64,000 bases of DNA from Nymphaea colorata (Eukaryota; Streptophyta; Magnoliopsida; Nymphaeales; Nymphaeaceae), in NCBI RefSeq assembly GCF_008831285.2, contig NC_045150.1:12197868-12261867 (forward strand). Reading direction: 5' to 3'. How positions within the stretch are numbered: the first letter of the stretch is position 1; each line of letters opens with the position of its first letter. Below the pieces are notes generated by a model that saw only the letters and a program-made list of their open reading frames with translations, did not search any database and was not told the DNA's origin. The translations under genes were made by a program, and so were the position numbers. Positions 34,130 to 45,517 of this stretch are shown piece by piece.

Positions 34130-34335
34130 CAATGGAGAGAAGCTCCCTCTCTCTCTCTCTCTCTCTTTCTCCCTTGTTAAGCCACTAGTCAAGGTTGAGG
34201 GTTTCAAAAAAAAAAAAAATCACCAAGGAGCTCACTCACCAGCTCTCTTGGGAGCTCCTGCCAACAGCTCCTTAACTGGATCTAAGGTTCAAACACAAAA
34301 TTCAGCATGTGGCGGCAGATAAGGATGTCAATAGA
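34130..34335. repeat. Copy of the 21567-21765 repeat
   Basis: (CT)n tract, an A-run, and then CTCCTGCCAACAGCTCCTTA and CAGCATGTGGCGGCAGATA, matching block A 21567-21765 and block B 56600-56800. In the blocks this repeat lies before the 22165-type repeat; here the order is reversed. Confidence 0.8.
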
Positions 34336-35050
34336 TCAGGTTAGTATTCTTCTTTACAATGAATAAGATGGCCAAAGACCACCACAGCAATAACTTTTAC
34401 CATCAACCTTAATTTGAATTCCAACTTGCGGATTGCTTGCTCGAAGTTTTTTGACATAAAAGGAGACAAAAAGTTCATTGGTAATATAAAAAGTTCATTG
34501 GTAATATAAAAAGTTCAATGGTAGCTTGGGTAAATTTCTCACATGAACAGGTGTCTACTTCTCAAATCTTATATAAAGTACGATAATTTAATATGTGCAT
34601 AATAATTAAGTAATTAAATTAACACATAACTTTTTGCTAAAAAATTAAGCAGAATTATGCTATGATGAAACTAATAGTTTAATGGATCCTTAGGGGTGTG
34701 GCAAAGCTCGCATTTTTAAAGACAAATTCATAAAGGGTCATCATTGTTACCAACTTCCTAAAAATTTCTGCGTCTACAAGCGAAGACTTCCTTTCTATTT
34801 TAATTTCCTTAAGATAGCATGATGGAGTGAACGTTGATTTATTTGAGGTCTTCAGTAATTTGAGCCACTTTTCTTGAAAAATAATAGAAAATGAGTCTCT
34901 TGTACTTAATTTAATGATTTTTTTGCTCATGAAAGGTACGGCGTGAAAGATTTAAATCAATTTGCGATGACCAGTCTCACATTTCATCTATTTACAGAGA
35001 ACCACCAAATGTTTTGATTGATGCTATATATGAACATGATGAGAGAAATT
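34336..35050. other. Gene-free stretch
   Basis: AT-rich. It contains a short tandem repeat at 34462-34525 (three copies of AAAAAGTTCATTGGTAATAT, the last diverged). No gene recognised. Confidence 0.5.
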
Positions 35051-35054
35051 GGTG

Positions 35055-35397
35055 ACCACTTTGATTAAGTATCAATCAAGGATCTACCTAAATAAACTTG
35101 TTTACCCCTTAAGATTGAACTTAACCAATAATTTGAATGTTCTTTGATATATTATATTTATGAACTCTTTAAATTTTGTACGGAAGGAAACTTGTACCAA
35201 TATAGTCCAACGTTACCTAAATAGTAACGTCCTTCATTCAGTGAGCTCCATCGGGGCCTTTTCGTCATCATGAAAAAGGCTGCAAGTGCTGCTGAAGTGC
35301 GCTAAGTGTTTTTTCTTTCCATGTGCATTCTGTTCCATTTCTCTTCTCTTCTTCTTCTTTTTTTCGATCTTACCAACAGAAACTTCCTCTCTGTCTG
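35055..35397. other. Leader of gene-family unit 3
   Basis: Left boundary of the tandem gene-family array. It begins with sequence shared with 23405-23530 and 58440-58570, then the conserved AT-rich leader (TTCTTTGATATATTATATTT) and the short ATG-containing segment; here that short frame has a TAA near 35301. A candidate TATA region is inference only. Confidence 0.5.
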
Positions 35398-36485
35398 TGC
35401 GTCTCTATGTCACTCTACGGGCCGTCCTTCGGAACAGAGTGAGCTCTCCACGCCGACTAGTGAGTAGGCTCCACCAGACCAGACGGTCATCTCGTCTCTC
35501 CGTCACTCTACGGGTCGTCCTTCGGAAGTGAGTGTGCTCTCCACGACGATTAGCCAGTAGGATCCGCCAGCCAAGACGGTAATCTCGTCTCCCCATCACT
35601 CTGCGGGCCCTCCTCCGGAACTGAGTGTGCTCTCCACTCGAGTAGCCAGTAGGCTCCACCAAACCAGACAGACATCTCGTCACTCTGCGGGCCCTCCTCG
35701 GGAACTGAGTGTGCTCTCCACGCCAAGTAGCCAGTAGGCTCCGCCAATCCAGAAAGTCATCTCGTCTCTCCATTACTCTGTGGGCCCTCCTCCGTAACTA
35801 AGTGTGCTCTCCAAGCCGAGTAGCCAGTAGGCTATGCCAGCCCAGACGGTCATCTCATCTCTCCGTCACTCTACGGGCCGCCCTCCAGAACTGAGTGTTC
35901 TCTACACGTCGAGTAGCCAGTAGGCTCCGCCAGCCTAGATGGTCATCTCATATCTCTGTCACTCTGTGGGCCGCCCTCCGAAACTGAGTATGCTCTTCGC
36001 GCCGAGTATCCAGTAGGTTCCTCCAGCCCAGACGGTTAACTCATCTATCTGTCAGCCCTCCTCCAGAACTGATTGTGCTCTACACGCTGAATAGCCAGTA
36101 GGCTTCGCCAGCCTAGACTGCCATCTCGTCTCTCCGTCACTCTTCGGGCCGTCCTTCATAACTGAGTGTGCTCTCCACGTTGAGTAGCCAGTAGGCTCCG
36201 CTAGCCTAGACGATCATCTCGTCTCTCCGTCACTCTACGGGCCATCCTCCAGAACTAAGTGTGCTCTCCACGCCAGGTAGCCAGTAGGCTCCGCCAGCCC
36301 AGACGGTCATCTCGTCTCTCCGTTACTCTGCGGGCCATCCTCCGAAACTGAGTGTGCTCTCCACGCCGAGTAGCCAGTAGGCTCAGCCAGCCCAGATGGT
36401 CTTCTCATCTCTCCGACACTCTACGGGCTGCCCTTCGGAACTGAGTGTATTCTTCACGCCGAGCTGGGAGTAGCTCATACGGTCA
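35398..36485. repeat. 93-bp minisatellite array, unit 3 (about 12 copies)
   Basis: Best-preserved array. The spacing between successive CTCTCCA cores at 36171, 36264 and 36357 is exactly 93 bp. It ends in a T-tract at 36487. Confidence 0.92.
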
Positions 36486-37691
36486 TCTTTTTTTTTGTAT
36501 TTGTAAGGTTTTCTTTTACTTTTTGTAGCCTTTTTTTTTGCAAGTGGTGTGTTTCATTTTTCATCTTTTTTCTTATGGTTGTTATTCTAATTTTTCGGTT
36601 TGTATATTGTTCTTTTCTTTTGCATTGTTTTTCTTTTCTTTTTCTTTCATGTTTCAAGAATCATTTCTTTTTACATTCCAGGATACAGAAACAGGAAACC
36701 ACGTTGTTGGACATCGGTTCAGGTGAACCCGCCATATATTTGTTCTGAAGTGACTCCATTTCTCTTGCTGCACTATCCCACTGAATGAACACTGAAGTGT
36801 GCACCTTATAAATGTTCTTCTTCTTGTTTCTGTTTTTATTTTTCTACCATTTTTGCATATAGCTGGTTTTATATTTCTCTGTGTTCTATTTTTATATTTT
36901 TTTTATGCTGCACTGACCCTTTTCTCTCTTGTTTTTGTGCTCCTTTTCTTTCACACTGTGGCTTTGGCAAACCATTGTTGTAAAGTGTCATTTTCAGGTA
37001 TAACTGACGACCTTGTTCTCCTTTTCTTCTTCTGTTGGGTTTTACTTTTTTTTTATGTTTGTTTTTCATAGCAACTGTGGATTATGTTTCTTGGATTCAA
37101 GCTTTTAAGAAAGTTAACATATGTGGATCTAAAACGATACATTCAGAAAATGCCATGTTGCTGGAAATTAGTGCATTTTGTTTAGAATGTAATTAAAAAA
37201 TGGTAAATGAAAAGTGTAGACTGGTTGTTTGTTGTAGACGTTAAATGGATTTTAAAGAGATGCAGGGACCAAAGGGACATTTGATTTGATAGTGAATTTG
37301 TTACTCTTGCATTTAAGTTTCTTATACTTTAGTTTTGGATTTTATAACTATCTTTTTTGTTTCCATGTATCTTTTTAAGATGTTGATTTTTTTGTGCTCA
37401 AATAATCGAATGGAATGACACTCAAAGTGAGACTCAAGTTGAAAAATATGGCTCTGTATTTTTCCAAGTTATTTGTTCATTTTCTTTCTATATTCTTCGT
37501 CATCTTTTACCAACCCTTTTTTTTCTTAATGCATGTCTCTAGACAGCCTTGAACTGAATTGCTAGAAGAACAAGAACCCAAATCTCCCTTCCTCCTGTAA
37601 GAGTTCTTCCATATTTCCTTTTTCTGTATAAAAGGGGGTCTAAGCTTCAGGTTTAAGATTTTTCCTTTCATTTTTTTTTGGGTCTTTTTAG
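36486..37691. other. Unit 3 spacer with 750 bp not found in other units
   Basis: From 37231 this matches the spacer of units 2 and 5 and ends in a pyrimidine tract with AG at 37690-37691. The part 36486-37230 is unique in the window. It is T-rich with several possible acceptor sites, and could be an exon-intron stretch lost from the other copies or an insertion. No protein family is recognised in it. Confidence 0.45.
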
Positions 37692-38596
37692 GTTGTGGAT
37701 TGTTCAAGAAGGCAGCATGCAAGAGTTCCTCATTGCTCAAGTAGTAGAAAAGGCAAGAGAACCAAAGAAGTCATTCTCTTGATCGAAGAGGAGGAGGGCA
37801 GTGATCATGCAGAGAAGCTGAAGACAAGAAACAGGAGTTCGAATGTGCAGAAAGGTAAGACAGCGAAGGATGACAATGATGTTGAAATGAGAAAGTTTGG
37901 AAGGAAAAAGAGGTGTTCAACATGGAAAGGGAATGAACCATTAGACGCATCTTCTAGGGTTTCTCGAAGGTTATGGAGTACAAAAATGAAATGCAGGAAG
38001 CTACGGATCACAATTTGCTCCTATATCAGAGCAATTGAGCTCATGAGCAGTAGGGATGATAATGAAGATTCAAATTCGCCTTTGAGAAGCTACCAAGAAG
38101 GAATGCACTCGAACGTCATGAAAGTAAGAGAAAAAGTATTTGTTGATCTAGTCAGCAGTTAGGATGATGATATGAAGGGAGGAGAAAAAGTATTTGTTGA
38201 TTAGTCTGCAATGAGGATGATGATAACACTAAGAAATTCAAGATAAAAGTGCAAGAAGAAGAAGAAGATACTGACAATGATGACGATGGTGATGACTATA
38301 TTGGTTATGATGACCAGTCTGATTCATATGATGATGACTATAGTAGTTATGATGGTTATGATAACCAGTATAATTATGAAGATGACGATGAAGAAGAAGG
38401 TGGAGGCTTTGATGCCGGTGGTGGACGGTTCGGTGGTGGTGGCGAACTTGGTGGCCTTGGCAGTGGCTTTGGTGACAGAGCTGGTGTTGGAGGTGGGCTA
38501 GGTGGAGGTGGCGGTCGTGGTTTTCGTGGAGGCGGTGGGCTCAGTGGCCTAGACGATTGATTTGGTGTTGAAGCTGGTGGCGAAGGGCTTCCTTGA
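37692..38596 (+). pseudogene. Unit 3: best-preserved copy of the Asp/Glu- and Gly-rich gene
   Basis: Begins after the AG at 37690-37691. An open stretch to 38162 encodes the CSSSRKGK segment, SEEEEG-like acidic patch, FGRKKR patch, a shorter CSTWKG segment, the MKCRKL segment and FVDLVSS, ending in TAG (38160-38162) where units 2 and 5 have GAG. A one-base loss breaks the second FVDL copy. From about 38215 a second open stretch runs through the Asp/Tyr part (GDDYIGYDDQSDS) and the Gly-rich tail to about 38560 without the TAG that interrupts the tail in the other four copies, although it ends early at TGA after GLDD. It is the copy nearest to an intact gene but still has at least two breaks. 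Function unknown. Confidence 0.6.
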
Positions 38597-39060
38597 ACGT
38601 CAAGTCAAACGACTTTTACACTTCCATCGTACGTGTTTTGAGTCTGATTGCTCTTGTGTAAATGTGTGTTTGGTATGAAGTTGGAAATATAATATCAAAT
38701 GTATTAATTTCGAGTCATGTAGTCCTTCCTGTTATTGATTAAATAAAAATTTGTCTTTGCAATTTCATATGAGGAATTCAGTAATATGGAATATTTGTAT
38801 GCTTATTATTTTCCAGGTTTCCCTTGTATTATCTTGAATTGATTTGGTGTGGAAGAGCTACCTTTTCTCCTTGTAAAAGCTACTTCTTATGAAAGATGTT
38901 TCTTTTCCGTCGCACTATAAGGTGCTGTTAACCAATAATTCCAATGTTCTTTGATATATTATATTTTCGAACTCTTTAAATTTTGTATGGAAGGAAACCA
39001 ATAACGGTCTAGTCTAATGTTACCTAAATCGTAATGTCATTCATTCGACGCGCTCCATCG

Positions 39061-39088
39061 GGCCTTTTTCGTCATCATGAAAAAGGCC
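39061..39088. other. Hairpin in the unit leader (unit 4)
   Basis: GGCCTTTTTC and GAAAAAGGCC form a perfect 10-bp stem with an 8-base loop (39071-39078). Units 1, 2, 3 and 5 keep shorter versions of this stem at the same place, with the loop sequence GTCATCAT. Confidence 0.7.
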
Positions 39089-39210
39089 GGTAGTGCTACT
39101 GAATTGCACTACGTGCTTTTTCTTTCCATGTGTGTCGTGTACCATTTTTCTTCTCTTCAATCTTACCAGCAGAAACTCTCTCTCCCTCTCTCTGTGTGTG
39201 TGTGTGTGTG

Positions 39211-39997
39211 CGTCTCTTTGTCACTCTATGGGCCGTCCTCCGGAACTGACTTTGCTCTCCACGCCAAGTAGCCGGTAGGCTCCGCCAGTTTAAACGGTCA
39301 TCCCGTCTCTTCGTCACTCTGTGGGCCCTTCTCCGGAACTAAGTGTGTTCTCCACGCCGAGTAGCCAGCAGGCTCCACCAACCCAGACGGTCATCCCATC
39401 TCTCTGTCACTCTGTGGGCCATCCTTCGGAACTGAGTGTGCTCTCCACGCCGAGTAGCCAGTAGGCTCTGCCAGCCCAGACGGTGACTGCGGACCGTCGT
39501 CCAGAACTGAGTGTGATCTCCACGCCGAATAGCCGTAAGCTTTGCCAGCCCTGACGGTCATCCCGTCTCTCCGTCACTCTCTGGGCCCTCCTATGGAACT
39601 GAGTGTGCTCTCTACGCCGAGTGGCCTGTAGGCTCCACCAGCCCAAATGGACATCCCGTCTCCCCGTCACTAAGCTGGCCCTCCTCTGGAACTGAGTTAG
39701 CTGGTAGGCTCTGCCAGCCTAGACATTCATCTTGTCTCCTGGTCACTCTCTAGGCCCTCCTCCAAAACTGAGTGTTCTCTCCACGCCGAGTAGCCGGTAG
39801 GCTCCACCAGCCTAGACGGTCATCTCGTCCCCCTTTTACTATGTGGGCCCTCCTCCGCAACTGAGTGTGCTCTCCACGCCGAGCAGCCGGTAGGCTCCGC
39901 CACCCTAGACGGTCATCTCGTCTCTCCGTCACTCTACTGGCCATCCTCCGGAACTGAGTGTGCTATTCACGCCGAGTAGCCAGTAGCCCAGAAGGTC
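39211..39997. repeat. 93-bp minisatellite array, unit 4 (about 8 copies)
   Basis: Block-B partner of the array at 232-1015, with the same shortened copies in the same order, showing that the array was copied whole. Differences are mostly single bases. Confidence 0.9.
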
Positions 39998-40017
39998 ATC
40001 TTTTTTTTTGTGTTTAT

Positions 40018-40879
40018 AGCTAGGAAAAAGGGGTGTTAAAGTTCATGAAAAGGGAAGGAGCCATAGACGCATCTTCTAGGGTTTCTCAAAGGTTATGGAG
40101 GACAAAAATGTAATGCAGGAAGATAGGGATCACAATTTGCTCCTCTATTAGTACAAAAGATGAGAAGAATGGAGCTATTTAGCTCATAAGCAGTGGGGAT
40201 GATAATGACCATTCAACTTTGCCTTTGAGAAGCTACCAAGAAGGAATGTACTCGAACGTCATAAAAGTAGGAGAAAAAGTATTTGTTGATCTAGTCAGCA
40301 GGATGATGACATGAAATGATGAGAAAAAGTATTTGTTGATTAGTCAGCAATGAGGATGATAATAACAGTAAGCAGTTGAAGACAAAAGACCAAAATGAAG
40401 AAGAAGAATAAAAAGAATGACAAAAAGATGGAAGATACTGATGACATTGAGGATGATGATGACTCTAATGTAGACCTGGACTGGTATAATTGTGAAGAGG
40501 AAGAAGAAGAAGAAGAAGAAGAAGAAGAAGATATTGACAAGGATGACGATGGCGATGACTATATTGGTTATGATGACCTGTATGATTCAGATGATGATGA
40601 CTATAGTGGTTATGATGGTTCTGATGATTGGTATCATTATGAAGATGACGATGAAGAAGAAGGTGGAGGCTTTGGTGGTGGTGTTGGACTAGGTGGTGGA
40701 TAGTTCTGTGGTGGTGGCAAACTTGGTGGCCTTGGCGGTGGCTTTGGTGGTGGAGCTGGTGTAGGAGGTGGCTAGGTGAAGGTGGCAGTCATGGTTTTCA
40801 TGGAGGCAGTGGGCTCGATGGCCTAGGTGGTGGATTTGGTGGTGGTGCTGATGGAAGACTTGGTGGCACGCTTCCTTGA
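40018..40879 (+). pseudogene. Unit 4: Asp/Glu- and Gly-rich gene relic
   Basis: Partner of 1043-1886. The MKCRKL ATG has become GTA ATG-type sequence (ATGTAATGCAGG), so that start is altered. The acidic part is open at 40395-40703 and contains 12 Glu after YNC against 7 in unit 1. It stops at the TAG (40701-40703) shared with units 1, 2 and 5. The Gly-rich tail beyond has a further one-base loss near 40770 and would end at 40877-40879. The 5' coding part is missing as in unit 1. Confidence 0.55.
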
Positions 40880-41477
40880 ACGTCAAGATAGACAACTTTT
40901 ACACTTCCATTGTACATGTTTTGTGTCTGATTGCTCGTGTGAATGTGTGTTTGGTATGAAGTTGAAAATATAATATCAAATGTATTAATTTCGAGTCATG
41001 AAGCCCTTCCCGTTATTGATTAACTGAAAATTTGTCTTTGCATTTTCATGTGAGGAATTCATTAATATGGAATATTTGTGTGCCTATTATTTCCAGGTTT
41101 CTCTTGTATAATGTTGATTTGATTTGTTGTTGAGGCACTACATTTTCTCCTTCTAAAGGCTACTGCTGAACTGTAAGGTGCTCTTAACCAATAACTTCAA
41201 TGTTCTTTGATATATAATATTTTCGAAATCTTTAAATTATGTACGGAAGGAAACATGTAATGGTCTAGTCCAACGTTACGTAAATAGAAACGTTCTTCAT
41301 TTGGCACGCTCCATCGGGGTTTTACGTCATCATGAAAAAGGCCGGCAGTGCTGCCGAAGCGCGGTACATGCTTTTTCTTCGCATGTGTGTCTTGTACTGT
41401 TTCTCTTCTCTTCTTCTTTTCTTCGATCTTACCAGCAGAAACTCTCTCTTCTGCTCTCTCCTTCTCTCTCTATGTGT
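40880..41477. other. 3' flank of unit 4 and leader of unit 5
   Basis: Equivalent of 1887-2482, with the same conserved AT-rich leader and short ATG segment. No gene. Confidence 0.5.
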
Positions 41478-42590
41478 GAGTCTCTTTGTCACTCTATGCG
41501 CCGTCCTTCGGAACTGAGTGTGCTCCCCACGTAGAGTAGCCAGTAGGCTCCACCAGCCCCAACGGTCATTTCATCACTCCGTTACTCTGTGGGCCATCCT
41601 TCGGAACTGAGTGTGCTCTCCACGTCGAGTAGCCAGTAGTCTCTGGCAGCCCAGACGGTGACTGCGTACCGTCGTCCAGAACTGAGTGTGCTCTTCACAC
41701 CGAGTAGCCAGTAGGCTTCGCCAGCGAAGGTGATCATCTCGTCCCTCCGTCACTCAGCGGGCCCTCCTCCGGAACTAAGTGTGCTCTCCACATCGAGTAG
41801 CCAGTAGGCTCTGCCAACCCAGACGGTCATCCCGTCGCTCCGTCACTCAGCGGACCCTCCTTCAAAACTGAGTGTGCTCTCCACGCCGAGTAGCCAGTAG
41901 GCTCTGCCAACCCAGACGGTCATCCCATCTCTGCGTCACTCTGCGGGCCATCCTCTGGAACTGAGTGTGCTCTCCATGTCGAGTAGCCGATAGGCTCCAC
42001 CACCCCATACAGTCATCTCGTCTCTGCGTCACTCTGCGGGCCGTCCTCCGGAACTGAGTGTGCTCTCCAAGCCGAGTAGTCGCTAGGCTCCGCTAGCGCA
42101 GACAGTCTTCCCGTCTCTGCGTCACTTTGCATGTCGTCCTTCAGAACTGAGTGTGCTCTCCACGCCAAGTAGTCGGTAGGCCCCGCTAGCCCAGACGGTC
42201 ATCTCCATCCCTTCGTCACTCTGCGGGCCTTCCTTCGGAACTGAGTGTGTTCTCACGTCGAGTAGCATGTAGGCTCCACCAGCCCAGACGGTCATCTCGT
42301 CTTCTGGAACTGAGTGTGTACTTCATGCCGAGTAGCCGATAGGCTCCGCCAGCCTAGGCGGTCATCTCGTCTCTCCATCACTCTACGGGCCGTCCTCCAG
42401 AACTCAGTGTGCTCTCCACGTCGAGTAGCCGGTAGGCTCACCCGCCCAAACGGTCATCTCGTCAGTCCGTCAGTCTACGGGCCGTCCTTCGGAGTTGAGT
42501 GTGCTCTCCACGCCGAGTAGGCAGTAGGCTCCGCCATCCCAAACAGTCATCTCGTCTCTCCATCACTCTACGGGTTGTCCTCCACATTTT
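41478..42590. repeat. 93-bp minisatellite array, unit 5 (about 12 copies)
   Basis: Partner of 2483-3680 and about one repeat shorter: around 42150-42190 one copy present in unit 2 (about 3160-3260) is missing, a gain or loss since the block duplication. Confidence 0.88.
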
Positions 42591-43049
42591 TTTTGTTGTA
42601 GACATTGAATAGATTTTAAAGAAATGCAAGGACCAAAGAGACATTTGATTTGACAGTGAATCTGCTACTCTTGCATTTAAGTTTCTTATACTTTAGTTTT
42701 GGATTTTATAACTATCTTTTTTGTTTCCATGTATCTTTTTAAGATGTTGATTTTTTTGTGCTTAAATAATCTAATGGAAATGGCACTCAAAGTGAGGTTC
42801 AAGTTGGAAAATATTGCTCCATATTTTTTCAAGTTATTTGTTCATTTTCGTTCTATATATTTCGTCATTTTTTACCAACCCTTTTTTTTCTTAATGCATG
42901 TCTCTTGGCAGCCTTGAACTGAATTGTTTGAAGAACAAGAAGCCAAATGTCTCTTCCTCCCGTATGAGTTGTTCTGTGTTTTCTTTTTCTAAATAAAAGG
43001 TGGTTTAAGCTTCAGTTTAAGATTTTTCTCTCTTTTTTTGTCTTTTTAG

Positions 43050-44118
43050 GCTGTGGATTGTTCAAGAAAGGAGCATGGGCAAGAGTTTCCCATTGCTCAA
43101 GTAGTAGAAAAGGCAAAAGAACCAAAGAAGTCATTCTCTTGAGCGAATAAGAGGAGGGCAGTGATCATGCAGAGAAGCTCAAGACAACAAACAGGAGTTC
43201 GAATGTGCAGAAAGGTAAGATAGCGGAGGATGACAATGATGTTGTAATGAGAATGTTTGGAAGGAAAAAGGGGTGTTCAAGTTCATGGAAAGGGAAGGAA
43301 CCATCAGACACATCTTCCAGGGTTTCTCGAAGGTTATGGAGGACAAAAATGAAATGCAGGAAGCTACGGATCACAATTTGCTCCTCTATTAATGAAAAAT
43401 GTGAGAAGAAAGGAGCAATTGAGCTCATGACCAGTGGGGAAGATGATGAGGATTCAACTTCTCCTTTGAGAAGCCACGAAGAAGGAATGCACTCGAATGT
43501 CATGAAAGTAGGAGAAAAAGTATTTGTTGATCTAGGCAGCAGTGAAGATGATGATATGAAAGGAGGAGAAAAAGTATTTGTTGATCTCGTCAGCAATGAG
43601 GATTATGATAACACTAAGCAGTTGAAGACAAAAGAGCAAAAAGAAGAAGAAGAAGAAGAAGAATGAGAAAAAAGATGGAAGATGCTGATGACATTGAGGA
43701 TGATGATGACTCTAATGTTGACGATGACTGGTATAATTGTGAAGAAGAAAAAGAATAAGAAGAAGAAGAAGAAGATGATGATGATAATGGTGATGACTAT
43801 ATTGGTTATGATGACCAGTCAGATTCAGATGATGATGACTATAGTGGTTATGATGGTTCTGATGATTGCTATCATTATGAAGATGACGATGAAGAAGAAG
43901 GTGGAGGCTTTTGTGGTGGTCCTGGACTAGGTGGTGGATAGTTCTGTGGTGGTGGCAAACTTGGTGGCCTTGGCGGTGGCTTTGGTGGCGGAGCTGGTGT
44001 AGGAGGTGGGCTAGGTGAAGGCGGCAGTCATGGTTTTCGTGGAGGCAGTGGGCTCGGTGGCCTAGGCGGTGGATTTGGTGGTGGTGCTGGTGGAAGACTT
44101 GGCGGTACGCTTCCTTGA
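43050..44118 (+). pseudogene. Unit 5: Asp/Glu- and Gly-rich gene relic
   Basis: Begins after AG at 43048-43049. TAA at 43148-43150 (GAA in unit 2) stops the first segment. Beyond it a 153-codon open stretch (43205-43666) joins the FGRKKG patch, GCSSSWKGKE, the MKCRKL segment, two GEKVFVDL copies and the Glu run in one frame, which unit 2 cannot do because it lacks one G. The Asp/Tyr part and the Gly tail follow in other frames, with TAG at 43939-43941. The CSSSRKGK and CSSSWKGK segments look like two copies of one short module. Confidence 0.58.
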
Positions 44119-45056
44119 ACGTCAAGATAGACGACTTTTACACGTCCATTGTACGTGTTTTGAGTCTGATTGCTCTTGTGTGAATGTGTGTTTGGTATGA
44201 AGTTGGAAATGTAATATCCAATGTATTAATTTTAAGTCATGAAGCCCTTGTTGTTATTAATTAAATGGAGATTTGTCTTTGCAATTTCATGTAAGGAATT
44301 CAGTAATGTGGAATATTTGTGTGCCTATTATTTTCTAGGTTTCTCTTGTATAATCTTGATTTGATTTGTCATGGAGGTGCTACCTTTTCTCCTTATAAAA
44401 GTTACTACTACTTATGAAATAGACGATCAAACATATAGCATAAGAAGTACAACTTCACGTTGTACAGGATTTGATTTTCCAACCGGTTGAATTTTGTTTC
44501 CAATGTAAAATTCAGATTAAATCAATTGGAACATTTATGTCCTTGGCATTATCATCAAAATCGGATGTATGAATATCTGTCATAAGTAGATGTATAATTA
44601 GTTAACTCTGCAACAACCGGACATTCCTGACCCATTAAAGTTAATTGTTAAAATATTTTTTTACAAAATGTGAACATGGGGCTTTTATATATATATATAT
44701 ATATAAAAGTTGATAAAAACCAGACCATTCGGATAAAAGACAAAAACCAGACAGTCCTGACCCATTAAAGTTGATTGTTAAAATATTTTTTTGCAATCTA
44801 ACCTTATCGATATGTTTAAGAGTGATTTGGTGAGAAACATATATTAAAACATATCTAATAGCCTCAAAATTGTGATAGTAGAAAGATCAAGTTTTTTTCC
44901 AAAAAAATGGTTTAAACTAAAAGGTGATTTATATTAAATTAGTGTTTGCAAACACATTGGTAAGTTCGCATTTATTTAAAACACTTTTTAACATGAATTT
45001 AAGAGGTCTAATTTTTATCCCTTACCCATGTGGTCTGGGGGGTGTGTGTGTGTGTG

Positions 45057-45100
<44 letters not shown>

Positions 45101-45517
45101 TTAATCAACTTTATGAAAGTCAAAACCAAATCCAATTTACATCTATGTATGGGCCCTCGAGTGGAAGGCTGTTGGAGCGATATTTGAACTGCAGCTTTTG
45201 GCAAACTGACATGGTTATTTAGATTCTGAAGTGGATTCACAAGGGGATCCAAAGGCCATGATTTTAAGTATTGCAGATAACTTGGATTTGAGATCTCCTT
45301 TATTTCCAAATAAGGAGACTTCTGATTTGAGAATTGTGAATTTAAAGTGTAAAGGTTACAGATTCATATTAACATCAACATCCTTCATAAGATTTTCTTT
45401 TTTTTTCTCTGAAAACCTTTCCCTTATCATTCACTGCAGATCCTGTTTGTGAGAGAGATTTTTTATGTGATGTAAGAATTATAACCCAAACTTCCGTCTG
45501 TGTTGTGCTGAGAACAG
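44119..45517. other. Gene-free stretch before the block-B response-regulator relic
   Basis: Equivalent of 5218-6784, with (TA)n near 44685, (GT)n(GA)n at 45042-45098 and the duplicated CCTGACCCATTAAAG segment. It lacks the 170 bp found in block A at 6237-6405; the joined ends share CCAAAT-like words. Confidence 0.6.
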
